Position numbers and translations under genes: made by a program
Notes under the pieces: model-generated
Databases searched by the model: none
Seen by the model: only the letters and a program-made list of their open reading frames with translations
What the model was told of the DNA's origin: nothing
From: a virus
Virus record (IMG/VR): IMGVR_UViG_3300032770_000019
Coordinates: 1 to 64,000 of that record
Strand: one strand, 5' to 3'
Length of the DNA stretch: 64,000 nucleotides
In this document: in pieces, positions 47,683 through 56,681 of the stretch
Layout: every line of letters begins with the position of its first letter
Position numbering within the stretch: position 1 is the stretch's first letter

Positions 47683-47822
47683 ACGGAATGCGAGTGCGAA
47701 ATCGCATCAGTGGGCGCACTGCTACGGTGGAATACGCCACCGAGAACGGTATATTTGTCCGCTACGACGATACGCCCGACGAAGTAGCTGGCGGGTCGTT
47801 CCGAGCATTCCGAGAGGAGTAA
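47676..47822 (+). CDS. Small beta-rich protein
   Basis: A 48-residue protein starting MLNGMRVRNR with GAGGAG upstream. GMRVRNRISGRTATVEY and GIFVRYDD give an SH3-like small barrel; similar small proteins are common in actinophages. It overlaps the upstream gene by seven bases. Confidence 0.6.
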   Translation: MLNGMRVRNRISGRTATVEYATENGIFVRYDDTPDEVAGGSFRAFREE

Positions 47823-47825
47823 GCG

Positions 47826-48197
47826 ATGAGCATCGAGCCAACGGTTACCGCGTTCTGCATGGTCGGTGGTCACCCAGCGGAGGAGCTTACCGTTAACGGT
47901 GACCTTCCAGCTGGTTGGACGAAGGTCCGTGCCACAATGCAGACCCTTAACGGACACTGGATGGCGGACCCGAATTCGCCGGCTTCGATTCTCCATTGTC
48001 CGGCACACCCCGTAGACGCTTATCAGCCCTCGCGAAAGACCAACTGGGACGGTAAAATCTGGGTGCTGGTCACCTTTAGCCTCCCCACAGAAGTAGAGGT
48101 CTTTGACCAGGACCCGAGTAAGACAATCGAGCTGGAAGTAAACCAGGTCCTATACGAAGCGAACATTAACGGTGGCGACAGCAGGGAGGTAAGGTAA
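47826..48197 (+). CDS. Hypothetical protein
   Basis: A 123-residue beta-rich protein with GAGGAGTAAGCG upstream. CMVGGHPAEEL and ILHCPAHP may bind metal. No family is recognised. Confidence 0.6.
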   Translation: MSIEPTVTAFCMVGGHPAEELTVNGDLPAGWTKVRATMQTLNGHWMADPNSPASILHCPAHPVDAYQPSRKTNWDGKIWVLVTFSLPTEVEVFDQDPSKTIELEVNQVLYEANINGGDSREVR

Positions 48198-48487
48198 TGC
48201 CTGCGCCAACAGGACCGAAAACGAAGAAGAGAGTCGGTCTGTGGCGTCGGATTAAGTGGCGGTTTTTTACCGTAGCTGTTTCCTGGCCCGGGATGCCCTC
48301 GCGTAAGACTTGTCCTGACTGTAAGAGCGCTGGCTATCTACGCAATACGCCGGAGACACCGACGCAACGTGTACCCCTGCGTGGACATAAAGCAGGCTTT
48401 CCTTGCGACACGTGTAAAGGCCGCGGTACCGTTGTTGATACTAACTATCCTTCGTTTGCCGGTACCGGTAGGCCGCGAAAGCGTTAG
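48197..48487 (+). CDS. DnaJ-type zinc-finger protein
   Basis: A 96-residue protein. After a basic region, CPDCKSAGYL and CDTCKGRGTVV are two DnaJ-like CxxCxGxG repeats. Last gene of the plus-strand region; its stop overlaps that of the convergent minus-strand gene. Confidence 0.68.
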   Translation: MPAPTGPKTKKRVGLWRRIKWRFFTVAVSWPGMPSRKTCPDCKSAGYLRNTPETPTQRVPLRGHKAGFPCDTCKGRGTVVDTNYPSFAGTGRPRKR

Positions 48488-48663
48488 TCTCTTTCCTTCG
48501 AAATAAGACCGCGCTTATACGCAATAGCAGTGTACTTAGCTATCGTACTTTGAGCTACGCCGAATCGCCGAGCAAGAACTCGCTGCGGCGTTCCGTGATT
48601 CGCAACTATTCGCCTGATAAGATCTTCACGTTCCGTGTTCGTGAAACGTCGTACACCGTACAT
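48484..48663 (-). CDS. Small helix-turn-helix protein
   Basis: A 59-residue protein read on the minus strand: MYGVRRFTNTEREDLIRRI, then TPQRVLARRFGVAQSTIAK, a clear helix-turn-helix. It is the last minus-strand gene after the lysis genes and meets the plus operon tail to tail, with overlapping stops. It may regulate the late or early operons. The ribosome site is weak. Confidence 0.62.
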   Translation of the reverse strand: MYGVRRFTNTEREDLIRRIVANHGTPQRVLARRFGVAQSTIAKYTAIAYKRGLISKERD

Positions 48664-48701
48664 CTACTTTGTCCTGTCATCGCGAACCCAAAGGCCAGGC
48701 G

Positions 48702-48763
48702 GGGCAGGCGTTAACCGTTCCAGTCCTGAGCACCTCCGGACCTTTACGGGTTAACGCCTGCCC
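48702..48763 (-). terminator. Strong hairpin between lysis gene and helix-turn-helix gene
   Basis: A 15-base-pair perfect stem (GGGCAGGCGTTAACC with GGTTAACGCCTGCCC) encloses a small GTCC...GGAC hairpin. It lies in the gap between the NlpC/P60 gene and the small regulator. No U-run follows on either strand. It may reduce read-through from the long late transcript. Confidence 0.55.
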
Positions 48764-48779
48764 TGCCCATGCGGTTATA

Positions 48780-49238
48780 TCACCCGGCACCCCTGATATG
48801 GAAGAACATTGTCGGGACCCATCCCCACCCGTAAGCTATCCAGCCAATGGGCTGTCCCGTTTCGTGTGCGCCGAACGTATGTCCCCAGCGGACGAATAGC
48901 TCTACGTGTCCACTACCGTAGAAGGCCAGGTCGCCCTTAACGGGATGACTAGTAGGCTGAAGCTCCCCGCTGGCTACGTCGGCTAGCATTTCGTAGGTCG
49001 TTCGCGGTAGGCGAATACCGGCGTGGGCGTACGCCTTCATCACCAGGCCACTACAGTCGTAGCCATACGGACCGGTACCGCCCCACACGTACGGCTTACC
49101 TGCTTGTGTCCGGGCCCAGTAGAACGCTACTAGGCGTTTGGGTAATGTCGATGCACTAGCACCCGTACTCTGGCACGCTGCGAACAGCGCTACGATGGTA
49201 AACGCTAGGGTTATCGCGAAGATAATGCGCCGTTTCAT
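48780..49238 (-). CDS. NlpC/P60 cell wall peptidase
   Basis: A 152-residue protein. Residues 1-30 form a signal peptide (MKRR, IIFAITLAFTIVALF) with a possible lipobox at FAAC. The peptidase has YDCSGLVMKAYAHAG with the catalytic Cys, GDLAFYGSGHVELFV with the His. It cuts peptide links in peptidoglycan. A GGAGC site lies upstream. It could anchor to the membrane if the lipobox is used. Confidence 0.85.
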   Translation of the reverse strand: MKRRIIFAITLAFTIVALFAACQSTGASASTLPKRLVAFYWARTQAGKPYVWGGTGPYGYDCSGLVMKAYAHAGIRLPRTTYEMLADVASGELQPTSHPVKGDLAFYGSGHVELFVRWGHTFGAHETGQPIGWIAYGWGWVPTMFFHIRGAG

Positions 49239-49453
49239 TAAAGCTCCAGTTGCGAGTTTTCTCCGGGAGTCTCGTGCTGACCCGGTACGTGTCGATGCCC
49301 GTACCAGTCCTCTCGGGCACGCGTTACCTTATCGAAGGTAGCAAGGCAGTCCGTCAGATAGGCTGCCAGGATGAAGTCAGGCGTATTAGAACCGTTCTCG
49401 GCGGAATGCTCGTTGAGTAGTTCCTCTAGGCCCTTGCGTAGGCTAGCAGCCAT
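49238..49453 (-). CDS. Small protein of the lysis region
   Basis: A 71-residue protein starting MAASLRKGLEELLNEH; the longer frame upstream is a shadow. DFILAAYLTDCLATFDKVT and REDWYGHR are typical of a small helical protein that actinophages often encode near lysis genes. Function unknown. Confidence 0.65.
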   Translation of the reverse strand: MAASLRKGLEELLNEHSAENGSNTPDFILAAYLTDCLATFDKVTRAREDWYGHRHVPGQHETPGENSQLEL

Positions 49454-50123
49454 CGTAAGGAGCCCAGTCGCTGGTCCCATCGGCTCGGACGGTATTCCAG
49501 AAGATCTCGGTCTGGTAGGCGAAATCGGCCTTACCGAACAGAGCAGGATCGCCACCATGAGCGACCCAAGTAGAGAACGAGAACTGGTAGGCGCCCCAGT
49601 GTCCGCTGGCGTTCCAAATCTGTGCATCACCGCCACTTTCGTGCTGGATAACGCACGCCTGGAATGCGCCCATACCAGCGACGCTTACGGTTGTCGTAGA
49701 CCGGTAGCTGTGCGAGCCCGAATAGTGTTGCACGGAGGCGAGTCGCGTGTGCCGCTGGACAGGCTTCGGAATGGCTGCGAGAGCCGTCTCGGTAATCCAC
49801 TTCTTCTTCGGGTGCCATGACTCGAGGGTTAGGCGTTCACCGACACGAATGACGTTCGGGTTCTTGTTGTGCCACCGATTGACTAGCCATAGCGCGGGCC
49901 AGCGGGAGGCGTGTCCGTAGAACTTCTTAGCCAGTGCACTGAGAGTGTCACCGGGACGAACGTAGTAGAACCATTTAGTGCGCACTCGCTCCGAGAAGGA
50001 GGTATGCGTAAGTGCCCTAACCGGCACACCCTCGGTCGAACGTATTGCGGAATGCGAAGGGACGGTGAGAAGGAACGGGACGGTAATAGCTGAAAGAGTA
50101 GGAGCTAGCCAAGCTTTTGACAC
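49443..50123 (-). CDS. LysM and Rpf-like transglycosylase wall protein
   Basis: A 226-residue protein. A signal peptide (about 1-26), a LysM domain (YYVRPGDTLSALAKKFYG, to GERLTLESW), a linker and an Rpf-like lysozyme domain (FQACVIQHESGGDAQIWNA, then GAYQFSFSTW) with its catalytic Glu in HESGG. It cleaves glycan strands of peptidoglycan. Start GTG with AAGGGA. Confidence 0.83.
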   Translation of the reverse strand: MSKAWLAPTLSAITVPFLLTVPSHSAIRSTEGVPVRALTHTSFSERVRTKWFYYVRPGDTLSALAKKFYGHASRWPALWLVNRWHNKNPNVIRVGERLTLESWHPKKKWITETALAAIPKPVQRHTRLASVQHYSGSHSYRSTTTVSVAGMGAFQACVIQHESGGDAQIWNASGHWGAYQFSFSTWVAHGGDPALFGKADFAYQTEIFWNTVRADGTSDWAPYDGC

Positions 50124-50166
50124 GAGTTTTCCCTTGTTCGTGCTTCGGCGTGACCCTAAGCGAAAT

Positions 50167-50199
50167 ACACTGCTAGGGCGACGCCCGGATACGCAGTGT
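50167..50199 (-). other. Small nested hairpin
   Basis: ACACTGC...GCAGTGT (7 pairs) encloses GGGC-GAC-GCCC, in the gap between two lysis genes. It could be an attenuator or RNA-stability element. The rest of 50124-50254 shows no gene. Confidence 0.4.
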
Positions 50200-50254
50200 T
50201 AATTGAGGTCCTCCCTCTTGAGAACGCTAGTTTAGGCCAGCGTCCACGACAGTT

Positions 50255-50893
50255 TTACGGGGTAAGCGTCCAGGAACCGAAGTGATGCTCCTCGACGTCA
50301 ACGTCGGCTGATCCCCCGAAGGCAGTCGAACCATTCTGGTAAAGCTGTGCGCGAGTATCGATATGTCCGCCGGACCACGCAACGGTTTGGAAGCCGTACG
50401 TGATAAGCTGCGCATCGAATAGTCGCTTGATTAGCCAGTACCCGCCGTACGCAGCGGAAAGGTGCAGGCCTCGCTCCGCCTGAATTACGTACCAGTAGTC
50501 AGCCAGCGGCCCGAGCTTAGCACGCGCATTTGACGGAGTATCCGAGAGGTGAGGCGCAAAGTCGGGTACATCGAAGTCCGCCGCGAAGTAGCACGGCTCC
50601 GACCGAATCGGATGACCGTCCGGCGGTGCAACGGAGCGTGCTTGCTGGCGGAAGACGCGAATGTCCTCATACGCCTGCTTAGCCCCGAGTAGTGCTTGCT
50701 TCGCCCCGTACTCGAACAACGAAATAATGCGAATTCCGGCCTGCGATAGCTCCGACGCTTCCGAATGGTCGAGGAACTTCGGCGGTTGCGAACCTTCGCC
50801 AAAGTAGCGACCAACGGCATATACGCCAGCTGCCTTAAGCTGCGCAATGGTCGGATGCTGAAAGGCATAGTCGACAACCAGCAATTTGCTCAT
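50255..50893 (-). CDS. DUF1906 glycoside-hydrolase-like endolysin, leaderless
   Basis: A 212-residue protein of the Rv2525c/DUF1906 type: VDYAFQHPTIAQLKAAGVYA, GRYFGEGSQPP, CYFAADFDVPDF and WYVIQAERGLHLSAAYGGY are the TIM-barrel strands. It has no signal peptide. No Shine-Dalgarno precedes the ATG, which lies six bases after a -10-like TAGGCT. It is probably one of the lytic wall enzymes. Confidence 0.8.
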   Translation of the reverse strand: MSKLLVVDYAFQHPTIAQLKAAGVYAVGRYFGEGSQPPKFLDHSEASELSQAGIRIISLFEYGAKQALLGAKQAYEDIRVFRQQARSVAPPDGHPIRSEPCYFAADFDVPDFAPHLSDTPSNARAKLGPLADYWYVIQAERGLHLSAAYGGYWLIKRLFDAQLITYGFQTVAWSGGHIDTRAQLYQNGSTAFGGSADVDVEEHHFGSWTLTP

Positions 50894-50899
50894 GAGGAA

Positions 50900-50928
50900 A
50901 GCCTAACAGCCACTTACAGATTCGGCAA
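50900..50928 (-). promoter_or_regulatory. Lysis promoter with leaderless start
   Basis: Reading minus: TTGCCG, a 17-base spacer and TAGGCT, then six bases to the ATG at 50893. The surroundings are AT-rich. Confidence 0.55.
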
Positions 50929-50959
50929 GGCGCAAAATAACAGCCAATTTATAAAATCT

Positions 50960-51358
50960 TTACCGATAGTGCTTCCACGGTAGGCGTACTTTCCATTCGT
51001 GTAGGTGACCTAGAAGCACCGTTCGAGATAGTACCGTACCGGCTACGACACCTAGAGCTACTACTGTAAAACGAATAAGTAGCCATTCCGGTAGAGTAAC
51101 TCCGAAATCGAGCTTAAGAATCGGTCCAAGAAGAGCGAGAGCTACTCCGAGATCCAGTGAAACGTACATACGTCCGGCAACGTTATGCCACCACGGAGTA
51201 AGACATGTATACAGAATAACAAAAAGCACCGACCCCCAGAAAGCTGCACGGAGTACGATCTGCGTACCGATCCAGTCAGCATCGCGCAACGGAAGAACAA
51301 AAGCTAGTACGGCACCAACGATAAGAAGTACCAAGGTCCGAAATACTTTCAGCGACAC
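50960..51358 (-). CDS. Holin-like membrane protein
   Basis: A 132-residue protein with about four hydrophobic segments (TLVLLIVGAVLAFVLPL, FWGSVLFVILYTCL, LGVALALLGPIL, FTVVALGVVAGTVL) and a PWWHNVAGRM turn and basic end. Location next to endolysin genes fits a holin; many actinophage holins share the PWW...GR feature. GTG start. Confidence 0.7.
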   Translation of the reverse strand: MSLKVFRTLVLLIVGAVLAFVLPLRDADWIGTQIVLRAAFWGSVLFVILYTCLTPWWHNVAGRMYVSLDLGVALALLGPILKLDFGVTLPEWLLIRFTVVALGVVAGTVLSRTVLLGHLHEWKVRLPWKHYR

Positions 51359-51359
51359 C

Positions 51360-51569
51360 TTAGCTCTTTCCGTACCTATCTGAGAGCGCCTGAAATGCTA
51401 GTTCGGCAAGATGGTTACCGTTGGCAAGTCTCGTTAGCTGTACGCGCACTGCCTCGTCCTCCTGTTCCAACTTCCGCTCCTGTTCCGAGCGCAACTTCCT
51501 AGCATCCTCTAGCTGTACTTCCGCCTTCTCCAGATCGCAATCACGGACTTTCCTGCGAAGGAATCGCAC
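51360..51569 (-). CDS. Small coiled-coil protein of the lysis region
   Basis: A 69-residue protein starting at a GTG with GAGGAGGAG six bases upstream; the longer frame with ATG at 51647 has no good site. A charged coiled coil (EKAEVQLEDARKLRSEQERK). It overlaps its neighbour by 29 bases. Confidence 0.6.
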   Translation of the reverse strand: MRFLRRKVRDCDLEKAEVQLEDARKLRSEQERKLEQEDEAVRVQLTRLANGNHLAELAFQALSDRYGKS

Positions 51570-51840
51570 GAGAGTCTCCTCCTCGAACGCGTACACCGGT
51601 AAGCGCCTCCGCAATAAGACTCGAAGCGTGTACGGCCGTATCGGCACGCGCTATAGCGGCCTCCAAGGCTCGGTCCTTTTCTTTCAATGCTTCCTCTAGC
51701 TTATCCCCACGGGCTACCTCCCGATCAAACTCCGTATCAGTATGCATCTTACCTGAAAGAATAAGCGTAAGCCAAATAACAACAACGGTAAGAGCACCGC
51801 TGCCGCCACTTATTAGCGAAACCAGACTTTCGACACTCAC
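51541..51840 (-). CDS. Single-span membrane protein
   Basis: A 99-residue protein. Residues about 14-30 (SGALTVVVIWLTLILSG) form a transmembrane segment followed by a charged coiled coil. Such proteins may be holin-like or spanin-like partners. The GTG overlaps the upstream stop as GTGA. Confidence 0.65.
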   Translation of the reverse strand: MSVESLVSLISGGSGALTVVVIWLTLILSGKMHTDTEFDREVARGDKLEEALKEKDRALEAAIARADTAVHASSLIAEALTGVRVRGGDSRAIPSQESP

Positions 51841-52910
51841 TTCGCCCTCTGTGCTAGAACTTGTGACAGTATGGACGACAAGTCAGTCTTGTACGATAGG
51901 TACGGTGTTACTGAGCCTAGCTCGGTAGTTGAATCGTATTCGTATTGTCCGACCATGAACTGAATCGGACCCATTACTACTTCGCCACCGAATGGCGAGT
52001 CAACTATCAGTAGGCGTACTACCTCTCCGGCTTGCTCGGCCGCAAGATCCACCGGAGTACCGCCTGCGTTTAGGTACTGACCCGGAGCGACAGTGAAAGC
52101 CGTAGAGAACGGTGCCCGCTGGTATTTTGATAGTACGTCACTGGCTATGCTACGAGCGGCACTACCCGAGAGTACACCTTGACCGGTAAGGTCAATGTAA
52201 TCTTCGTTTTCTCCGTGTGCCGCAACCAGCGAAGCATTCTGGACGGAGGTAAGTCCGTATGTCGTAACGCCGCTCTTGGTATTGTCGGTAGCCGTATACT
52301 TCACGTAGATAGTATTTACGTCAGCGTTAATGGTCCGTCCGGGACCAACGGTAGCCACTAGCAAACGCGTTACCGTACTTGGTACGCTAGTCACCTGCAA
52401 GGTAGCACTGCGATCGAGATACCAGATCTGCGGAGGCGAAATCATCATTCCGTTAAGGAAGTCGGTAATCGACTGCGACCCACTATCCACGGACTGACCG
52501 AGATAGCCACTACTGATACCGGGATTGATCCACGGCAAGCCTCGCGAAATCGCTTCATTTATCGCGTCGTTCTGATTCCACGTAGACCAGATGTCAAGGA
52601 AGTTGGCTCCGAGCGTACCGATTCCGTTAGCCGTTACGTTCCAGCCAGTAGCCGTTTGTACAGGCTCCGTCATTTGACCGTACCAGATACGACTAGCACC
52701 GAGAAACGCTTCGCAGTACCTACCGGGATCAATTGCCGGAACGCGATACGCCGGGTCGCTATTAAGCGTACACGTAAGCTGCGCATCCCCGCCTGGTCGC
52801 GTAGAGCTATACTTCAGCTGGTTAACGATACCGTACGAGCCCAACCAGCGGGGGTCGCTACCGTCCGGACGCTTTGTCCGAATCTGAGCTAGTGCACTAC
52901 GCCAGACCAT
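51837..52910 (-). CDS. Minor tail protein
   Basis: A 357-residue beta-rich protein. GRYCEAFLGASRIWYGQM, then DIWSTWNQNDAINEAI and YLDRSATLQVTSVP resemble tail-hub or tip proteins of siphoviruses that follow the distal tail gene. Role inferred from position and composition. Confidence 0.72.
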   Translation of the reverse strand: MVWRSALAQIRTKRPDGSDPRWLGSYGIVNQLKYSSTRPGGDAQLTCTLNSDPAYRVPAIDPGRYCEAFLGASRIWYGQMTEPVQTATGWNVTANGIGTLGANFLDIWSTWNQNDAINEAISRGLPWINPGISSGYLGQSVDSGSQSITDFLNGMMISPPQIWYLDRSATLQVTSVPSTVTRLLVATVGPGRTINADVNTIYVKYTATDNTKSGVTTYGLTSVQNASLVAAHGENEDYIDLTGQGVLSGSAARSIASDVLSKYQRAPFSTAFTVAPGQYLNAGGTPVDLAAEQAGEVVRLLIVDSPFGGEVVMGPIQFMVGQYEYDSTTELGSVTPYLSYKTDLSSILSQVLAQRAK

Positions 52911-52916
52911 TTCTAA

Positions 52917-53216
52917 CTAACCGAGTCCGATCATCGATTTTGCGTACGCCATTGGATCGCCGGAAGGTGCGGCTACGTTACCGCCTCCGGTAAGCCACGC
53001 GTACGTAGCTGCTGCTTGGTCGAGCATTCCGAGAATGTTGGCCTTATCTACGGTATCTCCCTCGTAGAAATCGGCGGTGTCAAGCGTACCGGCAGCTAGC
53101 TCTACCGCACAACGCTCGTCGAGCAGCATTAGCTGGTAGAGACCGTCGATTGCCCGATTAAGCTGCTCCGTAGCACGCGCTTCAAGAGTCGCACGGGTAA
53201 AGTTACCGAGTGTCAT
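52917..53216 (-). CDS. Small tail-region protein
   Basis: A 99-residue helical protein with AAGGAGAG upstream. LNRAIDGLYQLMLLDERCAVELAAG is the main helix region; the end is Gly/Pro-rich. It lies between minor tail genes. No family is recognised. Confidence 0.65.
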   Translation of the reverse strand: MTLGNFTRATLEARATEQLNRAIDGLYQLMLLDERCAVELAAGTLDTADFYEGDTVDKANILGMLDQAAATYAWLTGGGNVAAPSGDPMAYAKSMIGLG

Positions 53217-53246
53217 TTCTCTCCTTTTTAAGGCTTCGGGTACTCT

Positions 53247-53678
53247 TTAGGTGTCGATCGGGAAGCTACTGTTGACAGACATATTAGTTGTTGCAGGTGC
53301 GCTGGTAGTAACTCCGTAGCAAGCAATATTTCCACTACTATCGATACGGAAGGCACCGTCGTTATACGTAACCGAGTTATCTCTCCTAGCCATAATCCAC
53401 TGGTTATGTAGCGGTCGATATCCGACCGGTAGGACGGCAATGGTAGTTCCGTCCGCAGTAGTAGTGCCGACGCTTGCCTGACCGGTAAGCAGAACACTTC
53501 GCTGGTCGTTAGACAGTCGAAACTGGAAGGTAGGCGATGAAGATCCCCAGCCATTCGCAAAGTTACCGACCGGCTGCCAGGAATCCGCAAACGCAGTGTT
53601 GTTAAAGCGTCGCTGGAGTTCGATAAGCTGCTCGCGAAGTGCACGCGCCCACGTTGGAGTACCGACTTGAACGCCCAT
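53247..53678 (-). CDS. Minor tail protein with beta-rich end
   Basis: A 143-residue protein. After a helix (WARALREQLIELQRRF) comes a beta-rich domain: WQPVGNFANGWG, FRLSNDQRSVLLTGQAS, LPVGYRPLHNQWI and SGNIACYGV. This order matches small phage receptor-binding or fibre-tip domains (structurally like tail-needle tips). Tail tip role is inferred. Confidence 0.7.
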   Translation of the reverse strand: MGVQVGTPTWARALREQLIELQRRFNNTAFADSWQPVGNFANGWGSSSPTFQFRLSNDQRSVLLTGQASVGTTTADGTTIAVLPVGYRPLHNQWIMARRDNSVTYNDGAFRIDSSGNIACYGVTTSAPATTNMSVNSSFPIDT

Positions 53679-56600
53679 TTACATCGTCCTATCGGTACGC
53701 CAGCTTGGCGTGTACACTAGAACGATGTTCGGTGCACCTTCGATGCAGTACGCAAGCAAGTTTGTATCCGGAATCTGAAGCTGGAGTGGACCGCCACTTA
53801 CTAGGCTGCTACCTAGGACGGATTGTGCGGAGTCTCGATCTTGCTGCGTTCCAAGAACTCTACCGATGTCGTGAAGGGTCGAAGGCTCGTCAACGTAGAA
53901 TGTCGTATAGGTAACGGGCGAGCTAATTAGCACCAGCTGACCCTGCGTATCCAGGAAGAAGCAGTCCAAGAAGCGATCATTGGTATCCGTGCTGGTTACG
54001 GTAATCGTGTAGTACGCAAGGTAGTTGTCCGGAGCAACATCTAGAACCGGGAGGGTAATCTCTCCTACTGTTACGAATCCGTTACCTAGGGGTAGGTTGT
54101 TAGGCGTAATTGTCGTACTAACCGACAAGGGGCTAGCAGCACCGCCGTCATTCGGGTACTGCTTTACGGTAACAGTAAGCGTACGGGAATTAGCAGGAGT
54201 GTCCCACGAATAGGCTACAAGCACTACGGAATACGTGCCGTTGAATTGCGGGTTAGCCGCTGGGTCAAGGGACGAAACCGCGTACTCGGTACCGCCATTG
54301 GGAACGTCGCCGCCGTTACCGACACCTACTAGCGGCATGAGGTTTGCCGGCGTATTCGTACCCGGAATGTGTAGCAAGCATGTCTGGAATGGCGGATATA
54401 CCGGCGTGTACGTCAGCTGCACCTGACCGTTACCACCGGTACCGCTGTAGTGATACGTACCTCCCGTTCCGGAGGAGTTACCGCTGGCACCGCCTCCCGG
54501 GTTACCGCCGTTAAGGCCGCCGTAGTTACCGGGTAGTGTACCGCCGTTTGCGCCACGACCACCGCCAGTAACTGCGGCACCTCCGGTAGCACCGGACGCA
54601 TTATTACCAGCGGCAGAAGTACCGGCAGCTGAACCGCCACCGCCGGAATGCCCGCCGCTACCGCCTACACCGGCAGCTCCCGAACCACCGGCATGTCCTC
54701 CCGTACCTGCTGCTCCTCCAGCTCCTGCGGTACCCGAAGAACCGCCGGTTAGTGCATTACCACCGTTCTTACCCGAGTTAGCAGTTACCGTTACGGAGTC
54801 ACCGGTAAACGTCGTGGTACCTTGCGCACCGGGAAAGTCCACGTAGAGGCTATACATATTACCAGCGGTGACCGCTACTGAAGCGTTAGCTGCCGTTCCG
54901 CCACCGCCAGCTCCGCCAGCGCAGGCGTTAGCCCCTTCCGAATCTCCCGAGTTACCACCTGAGCCGGTATTAAGAACGGAGACGGTACTGACACCGAATG
55001 GACACGTCCACTGATAGTTACCGGGAGAGTTGAACGTAACGGTTTGGGCTACTCCGGAGCCTTGCGGTTGAGCTGCCTGAATTGATACCGGAGTCCGAGC
55101 GGTACCGAGAGCACCATTAATCTGGTACATATAGCCACGGTTATTCGTCACCGGATTCAAGGACACCGGGTTAGCCGTGAGAACGTCCAGCGACGGGACG
55201 GTATACCGCAGCTTCTGAGCTGACTTCCAGTTGGTAATCGTGATTGACCAGCCGGTGACGTTCGCCCAGTTAAACTGAGTGCTCGAAGGTAGGGGTACGC
55301 TTACGTACTGCCATTTCGGAGCAGAAAGCTTCATGCTGGCACGCACCTGATACGTTTTACCGAATGTTAGCGTAAGTCCGTTGCTATCGGTTAGCGTATA
55401 GAATAGGTGGATGTCGGCTTTCTTTGTCGTACCCCAGAGATAGTTCCAGCCCCATACCGTTGGATCAGCCGAGAAGCCTAGCCAGTGTCCGAGCGAAGCT
55501 TGACCGGTAAGGTTTAGCGACAAGCCGGTCTTCGAGTACACTGCCCAGTTATTATTCCTAGTATAGCCAGTATACTGCGCAGCTACGTTACCTTGCTTGG
55601 CGGAGCTAATACCCTTCCATAGCGACGGGAAACTACTCTGGAACTGCTCAATAGTCACCGGCGAAACGGGAGCCGATCCGGTTCCAGCCAGCGGGTTGAC
55701 GAACGTAACGGTCTGCGGTTGCTCACTACGACCGAACGGTGCCGCTGGTATGCTAAGGGTAAGCGTTCCTACGTACGTGGTACGATCGCGTCTGCTGGAG
55801 TAGTCAAGGGCGGATTGGTTTGCACGGTAGCAGTTGTAGATCATTGGCTCCGCAAGCAGATCCGTAAATGCGGATGCGGAGGAGTTGGCACCGTCGTCAA
55901 GGTAAAGGTAGTTAGTGTTAGGCGGAGTACCGATAAAGCCGATCGTTATAAAGCACTCAATGGCACCGGTTGGAGCTATACCCGCAATGCTAATCTGCTG
56001 AAAGCCGTCACTTGACTGCAGTGTTATGTTGCTTTGAACCGTAGCCGCTGAGATAACGGTATGCGAGCTGTTGCGAAACTGGATGCTGATATAGCAAGTA
56101 AAGGCAGCGGTGATTTGCGCCCAAATGCTGAACCCTGCACCCTGACCTGGAGATATAGAAACGACCGGACCAGTGATTGACGGGTACGCGGTCGAACCAT
56201 TAGGCTGTATGCGTCCCGAGTACGTACCGCCATGTGCGTACGTTGAGCTTTGAGTAAGGCCTGCACCATTTATGGCGGTCCAACCGGAGACACCCGATTC
56301 AAAGCTACCGTTACTAATAACGGCCGGACTAGGCGTTCCTGCGGCATAGTTATCGCGAATCCACGTTATGATGAATTCGTCTTGGTCGATAAGCTGAAGT
56401 AGCGTTTCCCGCGAGCTGGCCAGCGTAGGGTAGTCCGGAGCTTGAATGACTATCGGAAGCGTCATCAAGCGATTACCGGTTCGCGTACCGAACGGGCGCT
56501 CTCCGTCGAGAATGTTCTCTACCGTAGTATCGACAATCGGTAGTGGCGCACCCTGGTCATAGCCGGGCGACAAAGAGAAGATAGAACCGACCCCGCTGGC

Positions 56601-56681
56601 ACTTTGGCATTGCGGCAAGGTACAGTTAACGCCACCGCCTAGTAGTTCGATAGCGTTCGCAATAACGAGACTGTCGCTCAT
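53679..56681 (-). CDS. Large distal tail/tip protein with carbohydrate-binding-like and glycine-rich domains
   Basis: A 1000-residue protein. The N-terminal 120 residues resemble a Sipho_tail/Dit domain (DGERPFGTRTGNRLMTLPI). About 120-275 is a jelly-roll with SGVSGWTAINGAGLT and SGRIQPNGS typical of CBM4/9. About 585-730 is a Gly-rich stretch with GAGGAAGTGGHAGGSG, like polyglycine tip domains of receptor-binding proteins. The rest is beta-rich. It probably binds the host envelope. Confidence 0.78.
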   Translation of the reverse strand: MSDSLVIANAIELLGGGVNCTLPQCQSASGVGSIFSLSPGYDQGAPLPIVDTTVENILDGERPFGTRTGNRLMTLPIVIQAPDYPTLASSRETLLQLIDQDEFIITWIRDNYAAGTPSPAVISNGSFESGVSGWTAINGAGLTQSSTYAHGGTYSGRIQPNGSTAYPSITGPVVSISPGQGAGFSIWAQITAAFTCYISIQFRNSSHTVISAATVQSNITLQSSDGFQQISIAGIAPTGAIECFITIGFIGTPPNTNYLYLDDGANSSASAFTDLLAEPMIYNCYRANQSALDYSSRRDRTTYVGTLTLSIPAAPFGRSEQPQTVTFVNPLAGTGSAPVSPVTIEQFQSSFPSLWKGISSAKQGNVAAQYTGYTRNNNWAVYSKTGLSLNLTGQASLGHWLGFSADPTVWGWNYLWGTTKKADIHLFYTLTDSNGLTLTFGKTYQVRASMKLSAPKWQYVSVPLPSSTQFNWANVTGWSITITNWKSAQKLRYTVPSLDVLTANPVSLNPVTNNRGYMYQINGALGTARTPVSIQAAQPQGSGVAQTVTFNSPGNYQWTCPFGVSTVSVLNTGSGGNSGDSEGANACAGGAGGGGTAANASVAVTAGNMYSLYVDFPGAQGTTTFTGDSVTVTANSGKNGGNALTGGSSGTAGAGGAAGTGGHAGGSGAAGVGGSGGHSGGGGSAAGTSAAGNNASGATGGAAVTGGGRGANGGTLPGNYGGLNGGNPGGGASGNSSGTGGTYHYSGTGGNGQVQLTYTPVYPPFQTCLLHIPGTNTPANLMPLVGVGNGGDVPNGGTEYAVSSLDPAANPQFNGTYSVVLVAYSWDTPANSRTLTVTVKQYPNDGGAASPLSVSTTITPNNLPLGNGFVTVGEITLPVLDVAPDNYLAYYTITVTSTDTNDRFLDCFFLDTQGQLVLISSPVTYTTFYVDEPSTLHDIGRVLGTQQDRDSAQSVLGSSLVSGGPLQLQIPDTNLLAYCIEGAPNIVLVYTPSWRTDRTM

